In this document: in pieces, positions 1 to 8,360 of the stretch | Numbering within the stretch: position 1 is the stretch's first letter | How the letters are laid out: each line of letters begins with the position of its first letter | Assembly: GCA_029006155.1 (NCBI GenBank) | Contig: JAQXGF010000105.1 | Location: 33,933 to 97,932, forward strand | Direction of reading: 5' to 3' | Length of the DNA: 64,000 bases | Source of the DNA: Lachnospiraceae bacterium | Lineage (GTDB): Bacteria; Bacillota; Clostridia; Lachnospirales; Lachnospiraceae | Translations under genes and position numbers: made by a program | The notes under the pieces: model-generated | The model's database searches: none | Told to the model about the DNA's origin: nothing | Seen by the model: only the letters and a program-made list of their open reading frames with translations

Positions 1-1009
1 TCCCGATCGTGATCCGGAGGTAATTGTCAATCCGCGGCTTTTTGAAATACCGCACGTAGATCCCGGCCTGCTTCAGCGCGCCGAAAAGCTCCTCCGCCGG
101 AACGCTCTTATGAGCCGCAAAGATAAAGTTCGCTTTGGAATCTACAAAAGAAAAGCCGAGTGCCGCCAGACGCTCCTTTGCCCGCTCCCGCGTCGCGATG
201 ATCTTCGCCTTTGTCTCCTCGAAATACGCACGATCCTGTACCGCTGCCGTCCCAAGTGCAATGGCAGTCGCATTCATCGTGTAGGAATTAAAGGAATATT
301 TGACATCACTCAAGTATTTGATCAGCTGCTCATTTCCCATCGCATAGCCGATCCGCATGCCGGCCATTGAGCGCGACTTCGAGAAGGTCTGCACGACCAG
401 AAGGTTGTCATACCGGTCGATCAGCGGCAGTGCCGATTCCCCTCCAAAGTCGATGTACGCCTCATCCACGATGACAACGCTGTCCGGATTGTGTCTTACC
501 ACATCTTCGATCGCAGACAGCGGCAGCAACGCACCGGTCGGCGCATTCGGATTCGGGAAAATGACACCACCATTTTCTTTGTAATAATCTTCTTTTACAA
601 TCTCGAACTGCGCATTCAGCGGCTGCTTCTCATACGGCACGCGGAACAGCTCTGCCCACACATCGTAAAAAGAGTACGTGATATCCGGGAACAGAACCGG
701 CTTTTCCGAATTGAAAAAGGTCAGGAAACACATCGCCAGCACATCATCTGAGCCAACGCCGACAAATACCTGCGATGGCTTCAAGCCATAAAAATCTGCA
801 ATCGCCTGTACAAGCTGCTCTGCCGCCGGATCCGGATATTTGCGCAGATCCGCCTGATTTTCCTTTACCCCATCCAGCGCTGCGAGTACTGCCGGGGACG
901 GCGGATATGGATTCTCATTTGTATTCAGCTTGATGACTTTTTTCTGTTTTGGCTGCTCGCCCGGTGTGTACGGCGTCACTCTCCGCACGTTCTGTTCCCA
1001 GTTTTTCAT
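1..1009 (-). CDS. hisC: Histidinol-phosphate aminotransferase, 3' end outside window
   Basis: PLP-dependent class I/II aminotransferase that converts imidazole-acetol phosphate and glutamate to histidinol phosphate in histidine synthesis. About 336 residues are visible, starting MKNWEQNVRRVTPY; the last codons read LRITIG, so only a short C-terminal tail lies beyond base 1. Family marks include the N-terminal LNTNENPYPPSP segment, NPNAPTG around the substrate site, DEAYIDF, and the PLP-lysine motif TFSKSRSMAGMRIGY. The start is set by a GAGGAG ribosome-binding site seven bases upstream of the ATG. Other his genes are not visible here. The identification rests on whole-family resemblance; related PLP aminotransferases are possible but less likely. 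Confidence 0.9.
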   Translation of the reverse strand, partial: MKNWEQNVRRVTPYTPGEQPKQKKVIKLNTNENPYPPSPAVLAALDGVKENQADLRKYPDPAAEQLVQAIADFYGLKPSQVFVGVGSDDVLAMCFLTFFNSEKPVLFPDITYSFYDVWAELFRVPYEKQPLNAQFEIVKEDYYKENGGVIFPNPNAPTGALLPLSAIEDVVRHNPDSVVIVDEAYIDFGGESALPLIDRYDNLLVVQTFSKSRSMAGMRIGYAMGNEQLIKYLSDVKYSFNSYTMNATAIALGTAAVQDRAYFEETKAKIIATRERAKERLAALGFSFVDSKANFIFAAHKSVPAEELFGALKQAGIYVRYFKKPRIDNYLRITIG

Positions 1010-1116
1010 AAATGGTCTCCTCTTTCATGTATTCGGCAATGTCAATTCTATAACTTCCAGTAAAATAAAATTTGCTCATTTACCGTTTGTAAGTACTATT
1101 CCCTAACGTTTTATCT

Positions 1117-2844
1117 TCATCGCCCATGATACAGCTTCGCATAAACGCCATTCTTCTGAAGCAGCTCTTCATGCGTGCCTTCCTCCTCGATTCCGTTTGT
1201 CGTCAGCACGAGGATACGCCCGGCATTCCGGATCGTGGAGAGACGATGCGCGATGACGAACGTTGTCCGGCCTTTTGCCAGCTTCTCCATCGACTCCTGG
1301 ACGATCTTCTCACTCTCATTGTCGAGCGCGGAAGTCGCCTCATCAAAAATCAGGATCCTCGGATTTTTCAGAAATACCCGCGCGATCGACAAACGTTGCT
1401 TCTGTCCGCCCGACAGTTTGACCCCGCGCTGTCCGATATCGGTCTGATAGCCGTCCGGCAGCTGCGAGATAAATCCGTCTGCATTCGCCAGCTTTGCAGC
1501 CTCGATGACCTCCTCGTCGGTGGCATCCGGCCTGCCATAACGGATATTTTCCATAATGTTCTCCGCAAACAGGTAGACATCCTGCTGCACGATTCCGATC
1601 TGACGACGTAAATCCTTCAGATAAAGCTTCCGGATATCTGTACCGTCGAGCTTTACCGCCCCGCCATCAACGTCATAAAAGCGTGGAATCAGGCTGCACA
1701 GGGTCGTCTTGCCTCCGCCCGACGATCCGACGATCGCCACATACTCGCCCGCCTTTACATTCAGATTGATGTGGCTCAGCACGGTATCCTGCTTTTCCTC
1801 ATATTTAAATGAAACATTATCGAAACAGATATCGCCTTTGACGGAAGTGATATGCTGTGCATCTTTCGCATCCGTGATATCCGGCTCCACATCCATGATC
1901 TCCAGAAAACGCTCATAGCCGGAATAGCCGTTCTGAAACTGTTCGGTAAAATTGATCAGCTTCTTGATCGGATCCGTGAAATTGTTGATGTAGAGCAGGA
2001 AGGTCACAAGGTCTGCCACTTTCATTTTTCCACCGGTCATCAGCGACGCACCGGCTACGAGCACGACGATCGTCACAAGCGTCGTCAGCGCACCAAGGCC
2101 GGAGTTGTAAAGCCCCATATACCAGTAGCTTCGGCGCTTGGACTCTACGAAACGCTCATTGCCCTCATGGAACTTCTCAATCTCGATTTCTTCGTTGCCA
2201 AATGACTTGACCGCACGTACCCCGGATAAGCTGTCCTCGATCTGTCCGTTGATGTCCGCGATCCGCGCCCGGTTTGTCTTGAAGGCATGCTTCATCCGCC
2301 GGTTCAGGAGAAACGCATAGATCGCAATCACCGGGATAAACGCAAATGTGATGACCGTCAGTGTCCCGTTGATGTTGACCAGGATCAGAAAGGAACCGAT
2401 AAATTTGATGAGCGAGATCGTCACATCCTCCGGTCCGTGATGCAGCAGCTCACTGATATCAAACAGATCCGAGGTAATGCGGGATAAGAGCTGGCCGACC
2501 TTCTGATTATCAAAAAATGTAAACGAGAGCTTCTGATAGTGCTCAAAGATTTCGTTTCGCATATCGTGCTCAATCTTGGCACCCATGATATGCCCATAAT
2601 AGGCAATGTAAAAATTGCAGAAGCACTCTAAAGCGACCATCGCCACCATCGCGGCGCCCAGCTTCAGGATGATCTGCAGCGCCTCCTCCCCCGGCAGCAA
2701 CACAACCGTCGTCGTGATATACCGTACGATCAGCGGAATCGCCAGTGTCACCGCTGCTCCGAGAATCGCAAATACCATATCCGAAAAAAACAGCCCGCGA
2801 TACGGGCGGTAGTAGGATATGAGCCGTTTCCATTTATGTTCCAT
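1117..2844 (-). CDS. ABC exporter, fused membrane and ATPase domains (MsbA/MdlB type)
   Basis: A 575-residue half-transporter: six predicted membrane segments in residues 1-300 followed by a nucleotide-binding domain. Walker A (VGSSGGGKTT) is near residue 375, the signature LSGGQKQR near 477, Walker B ILIFDEATSALD near 497 and the H-loop AHRLST after it, all intact. Two such chains would normally form a homodimer or pair with a second half-transporter; no second half is adjacent. The start has a GGGGG ribosome-binding site five bases upstream. The substrate cannot be told from sequence; the subfamily covers lipid, peptide and multidrug export. A large dyad-symmetric hairpin precedes the gene (2898-2948). 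Confidence 0.9.
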   Translation of the reverse strand: MEHKWKRLISYYRPYRGLFFSDMVFAILGAAVTLAIPLIVRYITTTVVLLPGEEALQIILKLGAAMVAMVALECFCNFYIAYYGHIMGAKIEHDMRNEIFEHYQKLSFTFFDNQKVGQLLSRITSDLFDISELLHHGPEDVTISLIKFIGSFLILVNINGTLTVITFAFIPVIAIYAFLLNRRMKHAFKTNRARIADINGQIEDSLSGVRAVKSFGNEEIEIEKFHEGNERFVESKRRSYWYMGLYNSGLGALTTLVTIVVLVAGASLMTGGKMKVADLVTFLLYINNFTDPIKKLINFTEQFQNGYSGYERFLEIMDVEPDITDAKDAQHITSVKGDICFDNVSFKYEEKQDTVLSHINLNVKAGEYVAIVGSSGGGKTTLCSLIPRFYDVDGGAVKLDGTDIRKLYLKDLRRQIGIVQQDVYLFAENIMENIRYGRPDATDEEVIEAAKLANADGFISQLPDGYQTDIGQRGVKLSGGQKQRLSIARVFLKNPRILIFDEATSALDNESEKIVQESMEKLAKGRTTFVIAHRLSTIRNAGRILVLTTNGIEEEGTHEELLQKNGVYAKLYHGR

Positions 2845-2897
2845 GTCATCCCCCTGTTGTCACACTTTTCTGTTGCCATATTTCTCTTTTGTCGCAT

Positions 2898-2948
2898 CTG
2901 TCAGGTGCAGATCATCTGAGCATGCTCAGCATCTTCTACACCTGACAG
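2898..2948. repeat. Long inverted repeat upstream of the ABC exporter
   Basis: The outer arms CTGTCAGGTG (2898-2907) and CACCTGACAG (2939-2948) are a perfect 10-bp inverted repeat. They enclose a perfect 14-bp palindrome CTGAGCATGCTCAG (2916-2929), so almost the whole 51 bp can fold into one hairpin or cruciform. No U-tract follows on either strand, so it is not a typical intrinsic terminator. The CAGGTG/CACCTG half-sites recur in the control region of the niaR-ECF operon (41642-41682). Confidence 0.75.
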
Positions 2949-3065
2949 CAATCACACATACACACCATTCATCCTGTGTTTTTCATTCTTTGCTTCTGGC
3001 AGAAGTCAAAGCGGGCATTCGCGATCTGCGTTCAAGTAAATATACCCTGCCGCGTTTGTTCCTGC

Positions 3066-4412
3066 TCAGTCCACGACAAGCCCCTGCTCCTGCATCACTG
3101 CGATGACCGAATCAACACACTGCTCACAGAGCTTATTCGTCTCGGCCTCGACCATGACGCGGATGACCGGCTCGGTACCACTCTCGCGGACGAGGATTCT
3201 GCCGTCATCACCAAGCTTTTCTGCTACTGCTTTTACCGCTTCCTGTACAGCCGGATTCTCTTTCGCCGCAGTCTTATCCGCCACGCGCACATTTTTGAGT
3301 ACCTGCGGATAGATCGTCACCTCGGATGCGAGGGAAGCCAGACTCTGCTTGCGATCCATCATGACGCCCATTACCATCAGGGAAGTCAGGATGCCATCTC
3401 CGGTCGTCGCATACTTGGAAAAAATGATGTGTCCGCTCTGCTCGCCGCCGAGGCAGTGACCGTTCTCACACATATTTGCATAGACGTATTTGTCTCCGAC
3501 TGCCGTCTTTTCATAAGAGATGCCGATCTTGTCAAATGCCTTGTACAGTCCGAGATTCGACATGATCGTCGTTACGACCGTATTATTGGTCAGCTGGCCT
3601 TCTTCCTTTAAATACTTTCCGCAGATATAAAGGATCAGGTCGCCGTCGATGATCCGTCCGTCCGCATCGACTGCAATACAGCGGTCTGCATCTCCGTCAT
3701 AGGCAAATCCGACATCCAGCCCACGCTCCAGCACAAATTTTTTCAGTTCATGAATATGGGTGGAACCGCAGTCCCGGTTGATATTCGTACCATCCGGCTC
3801 ATTGTGGATGACGTAGGTCTTGGCCCCTAATGCATCGAACACGCTCTTCGCGATCGAAGAAGCACTTCCGTTCGAGCAGTCCAGTCCGACCTTCGTATTT
3901 TTAAAGGAACGGGTCGCCATCGCGATGAGATGACCGATGTAGCGGTTCCGGCCTGCAATATAATCGACCGTGCGCCCGATCTTTTCGCCTGTCGCCAGCG
4001 GCAGCTCCCCGGTCTTCCCGTCGATGTAGTCCTCGATCTTCTGCTCGACCTCCGCCTCGATCTTCTTGCCGCTTCCGCTGATGATCTTGATTCCGTTGTC
4101 ATAGTACGGATTGTGGCTCGCGGAAATCATGATGCCACAGTCAAAGTCTTCTGTGCGCACGACAAACGATACGCTCGGTGTCGTCGTCACATGCAGCAGA
4201 TAGGCATCTGCTCCGGAAGCCGTCAGTCCGGCTGCCAGTGCATACTCGAACATATAGCTCGAACGACGGGTATCTTTTCCGATTACAATACGCGCTTTAT
4301 ATTCCTGACCGTAATACCAGCCAAGGAACCGTCCCACTTTGAATGCATGCTCGACTGTCAGTTTCCTGTTCGCTTCCCCGCGAAAACCGTCTGTACCAAA
4401 ATATTTTCCCAT
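3066..4412 (-). CDS. glmM: Phosphoglucosamine mutase
   Basis: Interconverts glucosamine-6-phosphate and glucosamine-1-phosphate, the step before UDP-GlcNAc and peptidoglycan synthesis. The 448-residue chain starts MGKYFGTDGFRGEAN, the standard GlmM N-terminus; an upstream in-frame Met at 4454 was rejected because AAAAGGAG sits nine bases before the ATG at 4412. The phosphoserine loop ISASHNPYYDNG places the catalytic Ser at residue 99. The metal loop DGDADR and the C-terminal phosphate-binding RESGTEP are present. In many Firmicutes glmM follows cdaA-cdaR; here those two lie about 21 kb away. A near-consensus promoter (4462-4490) drives it. Confidence 0.96.
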   Translation of the reverse strand: MGKYFGTDGFRGEANRKLTVEHAFKVGRFLGWYYGQEYKARIVIGKDTRRSSYMFEYALAAGLTASGADAYLLHVTTTPSVSFVVRTEDFDCGIMISASHNPYYDNGIKIISGSGKKIEAEVEQKIEDYIDGKTGELPLATGEKIGRTVDYIAGRNRYIGHLIAMATRSFKNTKVGLDCSNGSASSIAKSVFDALGAKTYVIHNEPDGTNINRDCGSTHIHELKKFVLERGLDVGFAYDGDADRCIAVDADGRIIDGDLILYICGKYLKEEGQLTNNTVVTTIMSNLGLYKAFDKIGISYEKTAVGDKYVYANMCENGHCLGGEQSGHIIFSKYATTGDGILTSLMVMGVMMDRKQSLASLASEVTIYPQVLKNVRVADKTAAKENPAVQEAVKAVAEKLGDDGRILVRESGTEPVIRVMVEAETNKLCEQCVDSVIAVMQEQGLVVD

Positions 4413-4461
4413 AATGAATATTCTCCTTTTCCACGGAATTGCCTTTTTTTGCATCTACTTC

Positions 4462-4490
4462 ATCATACACGCAATACGAGAAAACGTCAA
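4462..4490 (-). promoter_or_regulatory. Sigma-A promoter of glmM
   Basis: On the minus strand TTGACG (4485-4490), a 17-bp spacer and TATGAT (4462-4467) match the sigma-A consensus at 10 of 12 positions. The predicted start is about 40 bases upstream of the glmM ATG. No other gene could use it. Confidence 0.8.
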
Positions 4491-4514
4491 ACTGAAAAAC
4501 CGCCGGTGACACAC

Positions 4515-4565
4515 AAAAAGCCGCCAAGAAAGGACACGGGCTTTCCTGTCCTCCTTGCGGCTTTT
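4515..4565 (-). terminator. Intrinsic terminator after the fumarase genes
   Basis: Interrupted hairpin with arms AAAAGCCGC and GCGGCTTTT and an inner AGGACA/TGTCCT stem. On the minus strand it ends in CGGCTTTTT. It begins 9 bases past the fumarase beta stop and closes the 12-kb redox operon, separating it from glmM. Confidence 0.85.
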
Positions 4566-4573
4566 CTGTTTAT

Positions 4574-5137
4574 TTACTCTGCATGCTCCTTCAGATACGC
4601 AGCGCGCCCCTCTTCGTAAAGGTTATTCCCTTCGCAGTCAATGATGACGACCAGCGGCATATCCTCCACATAGAGCTTCCGCAGTGCCTCCGCGCCCAGA
4701 TCTTCATAGGCGATCAGCTCTGCTTTTTTGATGCATTTTGCCAGCAGTGCGCCGGCGCCTCCGATCGCTCCGAAATAGACACCGTCGTACTTCTTCATTG
4801 CTTCCACGACTTCCGGAAGTCTTGCGCCCTTTCCGATCATGCCTCTGGCTCCGACCGACATCATCGTCGGTGCATAGGCATCCATACGTCCGCTCGTCGT
4901 CGGACCTGCCGATCCGATGACGGCTCCCGGCTTCGCCGGTGTCGGTCCTACATAGTAGATCGTCGCATCCGTCGGGTCAAACGGGATCTGCTCTCCGCGT
5001 GCGAGCGCTTCGCACATCCGCTTGTGCCCGGCATCACGTGAGGTGTAAATCGTGCCGGTCAGATATACCTGGTCTCCGGCATGCAGGCTTCTTGCCAGTT
5101 CTTTTGTCAGCGGCAGTGTGATATGTCGTCTTTCCAT
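4574..5137 (-). CDS. fumB: Class I fumarate hydratase, beta subunit (C-terminal half)
   Basis: 187 residues of the fumarase/L(+)-tartrate dehydratase beta family, with the typical DQVYLTGTIYTSRDAGHKR, GPTTSGRMDAYAP and GMIGKG segments. With the alpha subunit it forms the oxygen-sensitive [4Fe-4S] fumarase that interconverts malate and fumarate. It starts one base after the alpha stop codon, so the two are translationally coupled. As last gene of the redox operon it would supply fumarate to the reductase encoded upstream. L-tartrate dehydratase is an alternative, but the fumarate-reductase neighbours favour fumarase. The symbol follows two-subunit usage and does not imply E. coli FumB. Confidence 0.88.
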   Translation of the reverse strand: MERRHITLPLTKELARSLHAGDQVYLTGTIYTSRDAGHKRMCEALARGEQIPFDPTDATIYYVGPTPAKPGAVIGSAGPTTSGRMDAYAPTMMSVGARGMIGKGARLPEVVEAMKKYDGVYFGAIGGAGALLAKCIKKAELIAYEDLGAEALRKLYVEDMPLVVIIDCEGNNLYEEGRAAYLKEHAE

Positions 5138-5138
5138 G

Positions 5139-5981
5139 CTAGATCACCTCCGTTTTGTGGCGTGTCACATGACAGTTGATATTGATCGCACATGGCATGC
5201 CTGCAATATGCGTCGGCATCGTCTCGATATTCAGGCCGATCGCGGTCGTTTTTCCGCCAAAGCCCTGCGGCCCGATGCCAAGCGCATTGATCTTATCCAG
5301 CATCTCTTTTTCCAGATCGGCATAGAACGGATCCGGATTGGAGGAATCGAGCGGACGCATCAGCGCTTTCTTTGCGAGCAGTGCCGCCTTGTCAAACGTA
5401 CCGCCGATCCCGACACCGACTACCATCGGCGGACACGGATTCGGCCCTGCCGTCTCGACCGTCTCGATGATAAAATCCTTGATGCCCTGCAGTCCGGCTG
5501 ACGGCTTGAACATCCGGATCGCACTCATATTTTCACTTCCGAATCCCTTCGGGCCGACCGTGATCTTCACCTGCTCCCCCGGCACGATCTCGGTATAGAT
5601 CATCGCCGGCGTGTTGTCTCCGGTATTACCACGGCGTACCGGATCCTTTACGACCGATTTGCGCAGATACCCTTTGTCGTATCCTCTGCGCACACCCTCA
5701 TTGATCGCATCCGTCAGGTCGCCGCCGATGAAATGCACATCCTGTCCGATTTCCAGAAAGACACATGCCATTCCGGTATCCTGGCAGATCGGCACGTTCT
5801 CCTGATCTGCAATGTCAAAATTCTCGATGATATTGTCCAGCACACCCTTTGCGATCTCTCCGTCCTCACAGGCACGGCACCGTTTAATTGCCTCCTTGAC
5901 ATCGGACGGCAGATGCTCATTTGCCTCAATGCAGAGCTTCTCGATCACATCGGTGAGCATGCTCACTTCTATTTCACGCAT
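5139..5981 (-). CDS. fumA: Class I fumarate hydratase, alpha subunit (N-terminal half)
   Basis: 280 residues carrying the iron-sulfur part of the two-subunit class I fumarase. Candidate cluster cysteines are Cys66 in CQDTGMACVF, the cysteine in AGPNPCPPMVVGVGIGG, and one in the C-terminal CAININCHVTRHK. These fit a catalytic [4Fe-4S] cluster with one open iron, as in aconitase-like hydratases. The AGGAGG ribosome-binding site lies seven bases before the ATG. It follows the FrdA-like gene after 54 bases with no terminator between, so it belongs to the same operon. Tartrate dehydratase alpha is the main alternative. Confidence 0.88.
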   Translation of the reverse strand: MREIEVSMLTDVIEKLCIEANEHLPSDVKEAIKRCRACEDGEIAKGVLDNIIENFDIADQENVPICQDTGMACVFLEIGQDVHFIGGDLTDAINEGVRRGYDKGYLRKSVVKDPVRRGNTGDNTPAMIYTEIVPGEQVKITVGPKGFGSENMSAIRMFKPSAGLQGIKDFIIETVETAGPNPCPPMVVGVGIGGTFDKAALLAKKALMRPLDSSNPDPFYADLEKEMLDKINALGIGPQGFGGKTTAIGLNIETMPTHIAGMPCAININCHVTRHKTEVI

Positions 5982-6035
5982 TTTGCTTCCTCCTGTCCAT
6001 GCTCAACAGAACATTTTTCTCAATTATAACAGGTT

Positions 6036-7637
6036 TTACCGCTCGTGTCTCGCATAATGTGGCAACAGCAGCGGAGATACATCTCCGGTATCCAGTCCTG
6101 CCTCTTCCAGTTCCTTTGCATACTGTGTTACATGATCCAGGTTCATCGTGCCAAGCGTGACATTCTTTGCCTTCGCAGCCGCTGCCTTTCCTGCATCACG
6201 GCCGAATACAATGATATCCAGCAGGGAGTTGCCCATCAGACGGTTTCTTCCATGAATACCGCCGACTGCCTCCCCTGCGACGAGCAGGTTGTCAATGACC
6301 TTCGTGAATCCATCCCCGCCGATCTCCAGACCTCCGTTCTGATAATGCAGGGTCGGGTAGATCAGGATCGGAAGCTTTCTCATATCAATGCCATAGTTCA
6401 GGTACATACGGAGCATCGCCGGGATCCGCTTCTCGATCGTTCCTTCGCCGTGCAGCTGCTCGATCATCGGGGTATCCAGCCATACGCCGGTTCCAAGCGG
6501 TGTCGTCACACCCTTGCCTCTTGCGGTGCACTCACGGATGATCGATGCCGCAGAGACGTCTCTCGTCTCGAGCGGATGCATAAATGCCTCTCCCTCGGAG
6601 TTGACGAGCATCGCACCGATGGAACGTACCTTCTCGGTTACGAGTGCGCCAAAAATCTGTGCCGGATATGCAACCCCGGTCGGATGATACTGAATGGTAT
6701 CCTGATACAGAAGCGGTGCGCCGAGACGGTAGCCAAGAATCAGTCCGTCTGCGGTAGCTCCGTAATGGTTCGATGTTGCAAAGCCCTGATAATGCATACG
6801 GCCTGCTCCGCCGGTAGCAATGATGACCGTCTTTGCTCTTGCTACCAGGTAATCTCCGGTCTCCATATTCAGGAGAACCGCACCTGCCACCTGATTTTTC
6901 TCGTCGCGGATCAGCTCCACTGCAGAGGTAAATTCTACGACCGGGATGCCGCGGTTGATGACTTCGTCGCGCAGGGTACGCATGATCTCTGCTCCGGAAT
7001 AGTCTTTGCACGCATGCATTCTCTTTCTGGATGTTCCTCCGCCGTGTGTGGTGATCATCGTGCCGTCTGCCTCTTTGTCAAACATAACACCCAACTCGTT
7101 CAGCCACTTGATCGCATCCGGTGCTTCCATGACCAGCTTCTTTAAAAGCTCCGGTCTGGCAGCAAAATGTCCACCACCAAATGCATCGAGATAATGCTGT
7201 ACCGGGGAGTCGTTCTCTTTGTCTGCCGCCTGGATTCCGCCCTCTGCCATCATCGTGTTGGCATCGCCGATTCGAAGCTTTGTCACGATCATGACATTCG
7301 CTCCCGCCTCATGTGCCTCAATTGCGGCGGAAGCACCTGCTCCGCCGCCACCGATGACGAGCACATCCACATCATAATCAATCTTTGTGATATCTACGTG
7401 ATCCTTCAGAAGACGGCTGTTAGAGTGCAGCATATGTACCAGCTCTTTGTTCGCCTTCTGGCCTTTGTTCGGTCCTACCTTAATCTCCTCAAATGCCTCT
7501 GCGCGGTAATCCGGATGAAACTCGCGAAGCAGCTGATCCTTTTCCTCGGCCGTCATACGACGCGGCTCCATTCCAAGTCGGGACGCTCTGGTCGCCTCCA
7601 CCTTTTTTACCGATTCCATCATTTCCGGTGTAAACAT
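6036..7637 (-). CDS. Soluble fumarate reductase flavoprotein (FrdA/TfrA-like)
   Basis: 533-residue member of the succinate dehydrogenase/fumarate reductase flavoprotein family, predicted to reduce fumarate to succinate. After an N-terminal extension of about 90 residues comes the FAD-binding VIGGGGAGASAAIEAHEAG. Then follow MMAEGGIQAA, the substrate-site HPTG region, TRDVSAASI, and GRNRLMGNSLLDIIVFGR. Where classical SdhA/FrdA have a His that binds FAD covalently (SHTxAAxGGI), this protein has Asn (ANTMMAEGGI), so FAD is probably non-covalent, as in L-aspartate oxidase-type members. No membrane-anchor gene is nearby and there is no signal peptide. It starts 15 bases after the FrdB-like gene with GGAGGG upstream. 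L-aspartate oxidase is a less likely alternative given the neighbours. Confidence 0.85.
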   Translation of the reverse strand: MFTPEMMESVKKVEATRASRLGMEPRRMTAEEKDQLLREFHPDYRAEAFEEIKVGPNKGQKANKELVHMLHSNSRLLKDHVDITKIDYDVDVLVIGGGGAGASAAIEAHEAGANVMIVTKLRIGDANTMMAEGGIQAADKENDSPVQHYLDAFGGGHFAARPELLKKLVMEAPDAIKWLNELGVMFDKEADGTMITTHGGGTSRKRMHACKDYSGAEIMRTLRDEVINRGIPVVEFTSAVELIRDEKNQVAGAVLLNMETGDYLVARAKTVIIATGGAGRMHYQGFATSNHYGATADGLILGYRLGAPLLYQDTIQYHPTGVAYPAQIFGALVTEKVRSIGAMLVNSEGEAFMHPLETRDVSAASIIRECTARGKGVTTPLGTGVWLDTPMIEQLHGEGTIEKRIPAMLRMYLNYGIDMRKLPILIYPTLHYQNGGLEIGGDGFTKVIDNLLVAGEAVGGIHGRNRLMGNSLLDIIVFGRDAGKAAAAKAKNVTLGTMNLDHVTQYAKELEEAGLDTGDVSPLLLPHYARHER

Positions 7638-7651
7638 GACTGTGTCCCTCC

Positions 7652-8326
7652 TTACTTTTCAATTTCCCGTGTATTATAAAGTTCTTCCATTTCCGTGATC
7701 GGCTTCTGCATGATCTGTTCGATCAGTGCGTCGTACTTACCCTCATGAATCTCTTCCACACGCTTTGTCAGATGCCTGGATTCCGGTTCAATGTACTTTC
7801 CGGTCAGTCGTCTTGCAAGCAGTCCGACCATCGGATGAGAAATACCGGCCGGGCAGCGTACGCTGCAGCATCCGCAGCTCACACAGTCAAAGGACTCTTC
7901 TGCGCACTTTTCCAGCTCTCCGCGCTGCGCATATGCAATGTACTGCATGACGTTTAAGTTCTGTGTACATGCCTTCGTACAGGCGTTGCATCCGATACAG
8001 CTGTAGATCTCCGGATAAAGTTCCATCATCACCTGCTGGTTCGGTCTCAGATCTTCGATCTCATACGTTCGCTTGTCCGTCGGGAAGAACGGGATGCTTG
8101 CCACATACATGCCTTCCTCCACCTGTGTCTGACAGGCAAGACATGTTTTCAGCTCATTCTTTCCCTTAATCCGATAAATCGTTGCACAGGCCCCGCAGAA
8201 GCCATGACGGCAACCGCAGCCGCGCTTTAACGTGTAGCCGGCATATTCCATCGCCGTCATGATCGTCAGATCAGCCGGCACACTGTATTTTTTTCCGTAA
8301 AAATATACGTTTACCATGTTTGCCAT
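7652..8326 (-). CDS. FrdB/TfrB-like iron-sulfur electron-transfer protein
   Basis: 224 residues. The N-terminal half has a plant-type [2Fe-2S] motif (CGCRHGFCGAC, then CLAC). The C-terminal half has two four-cysteine motifs, CIGCNACTKAC and CVSCGCCSVRCP, each followed by Pro/Gln as in 4Fe-4S ferredoxin folds. This resembles FrdB/SdhB and the N-terminal half of methanogen thiol:fumarate reductase TfrB, but the TfrB C-terminal CCG (HdrD-like) domain is absent. Two CCG domains are instead found in the separate HdrB of this operon. Its likely role is to pass electrons to the FrdA-like flavoprotein encoded next. The start at 8326 follows a GAGGAGG site ten bases upstream; an internal Met four codons in is also possible. 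Confidence 0.85.
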   Translation of the reverse strand: MANMVNVYFYGKKYSVPADLTIMTAMEYAGYTLKRGCGCRHGFCGACATIYRIKGKNELKTCLACQTQVEEGMYVASIPFFPTDKRTYEIEDLRPNQQVMMELYPEIYSCIGCNACTKACTQNLNVMQYIAYAQRGELEKCAEESFDCVSCGCCSVRCPAGISHPMVGLLARRLTGKYIEPESRHLTKRVEEIHEGKYDALIEQIMQKPITEMEELYNTREIEK

Positions 8327-8360
8327 TTTGGTAAATCCTCCTCATCTCCGGTGTATTGCA

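Noticed and set aside
6036..7637. L-aspartate oxidase (NadB)
   Set aside because: No nadA or nadC beside it; it is adjacent to an FrdB-like protein and fumarase, which favours a fumarate reductase role. Not strictly excluded.
7652..8326. Complete TfrB
   Set aside because: The CCG domain that defines the C-terminal half of TfrB is missing.
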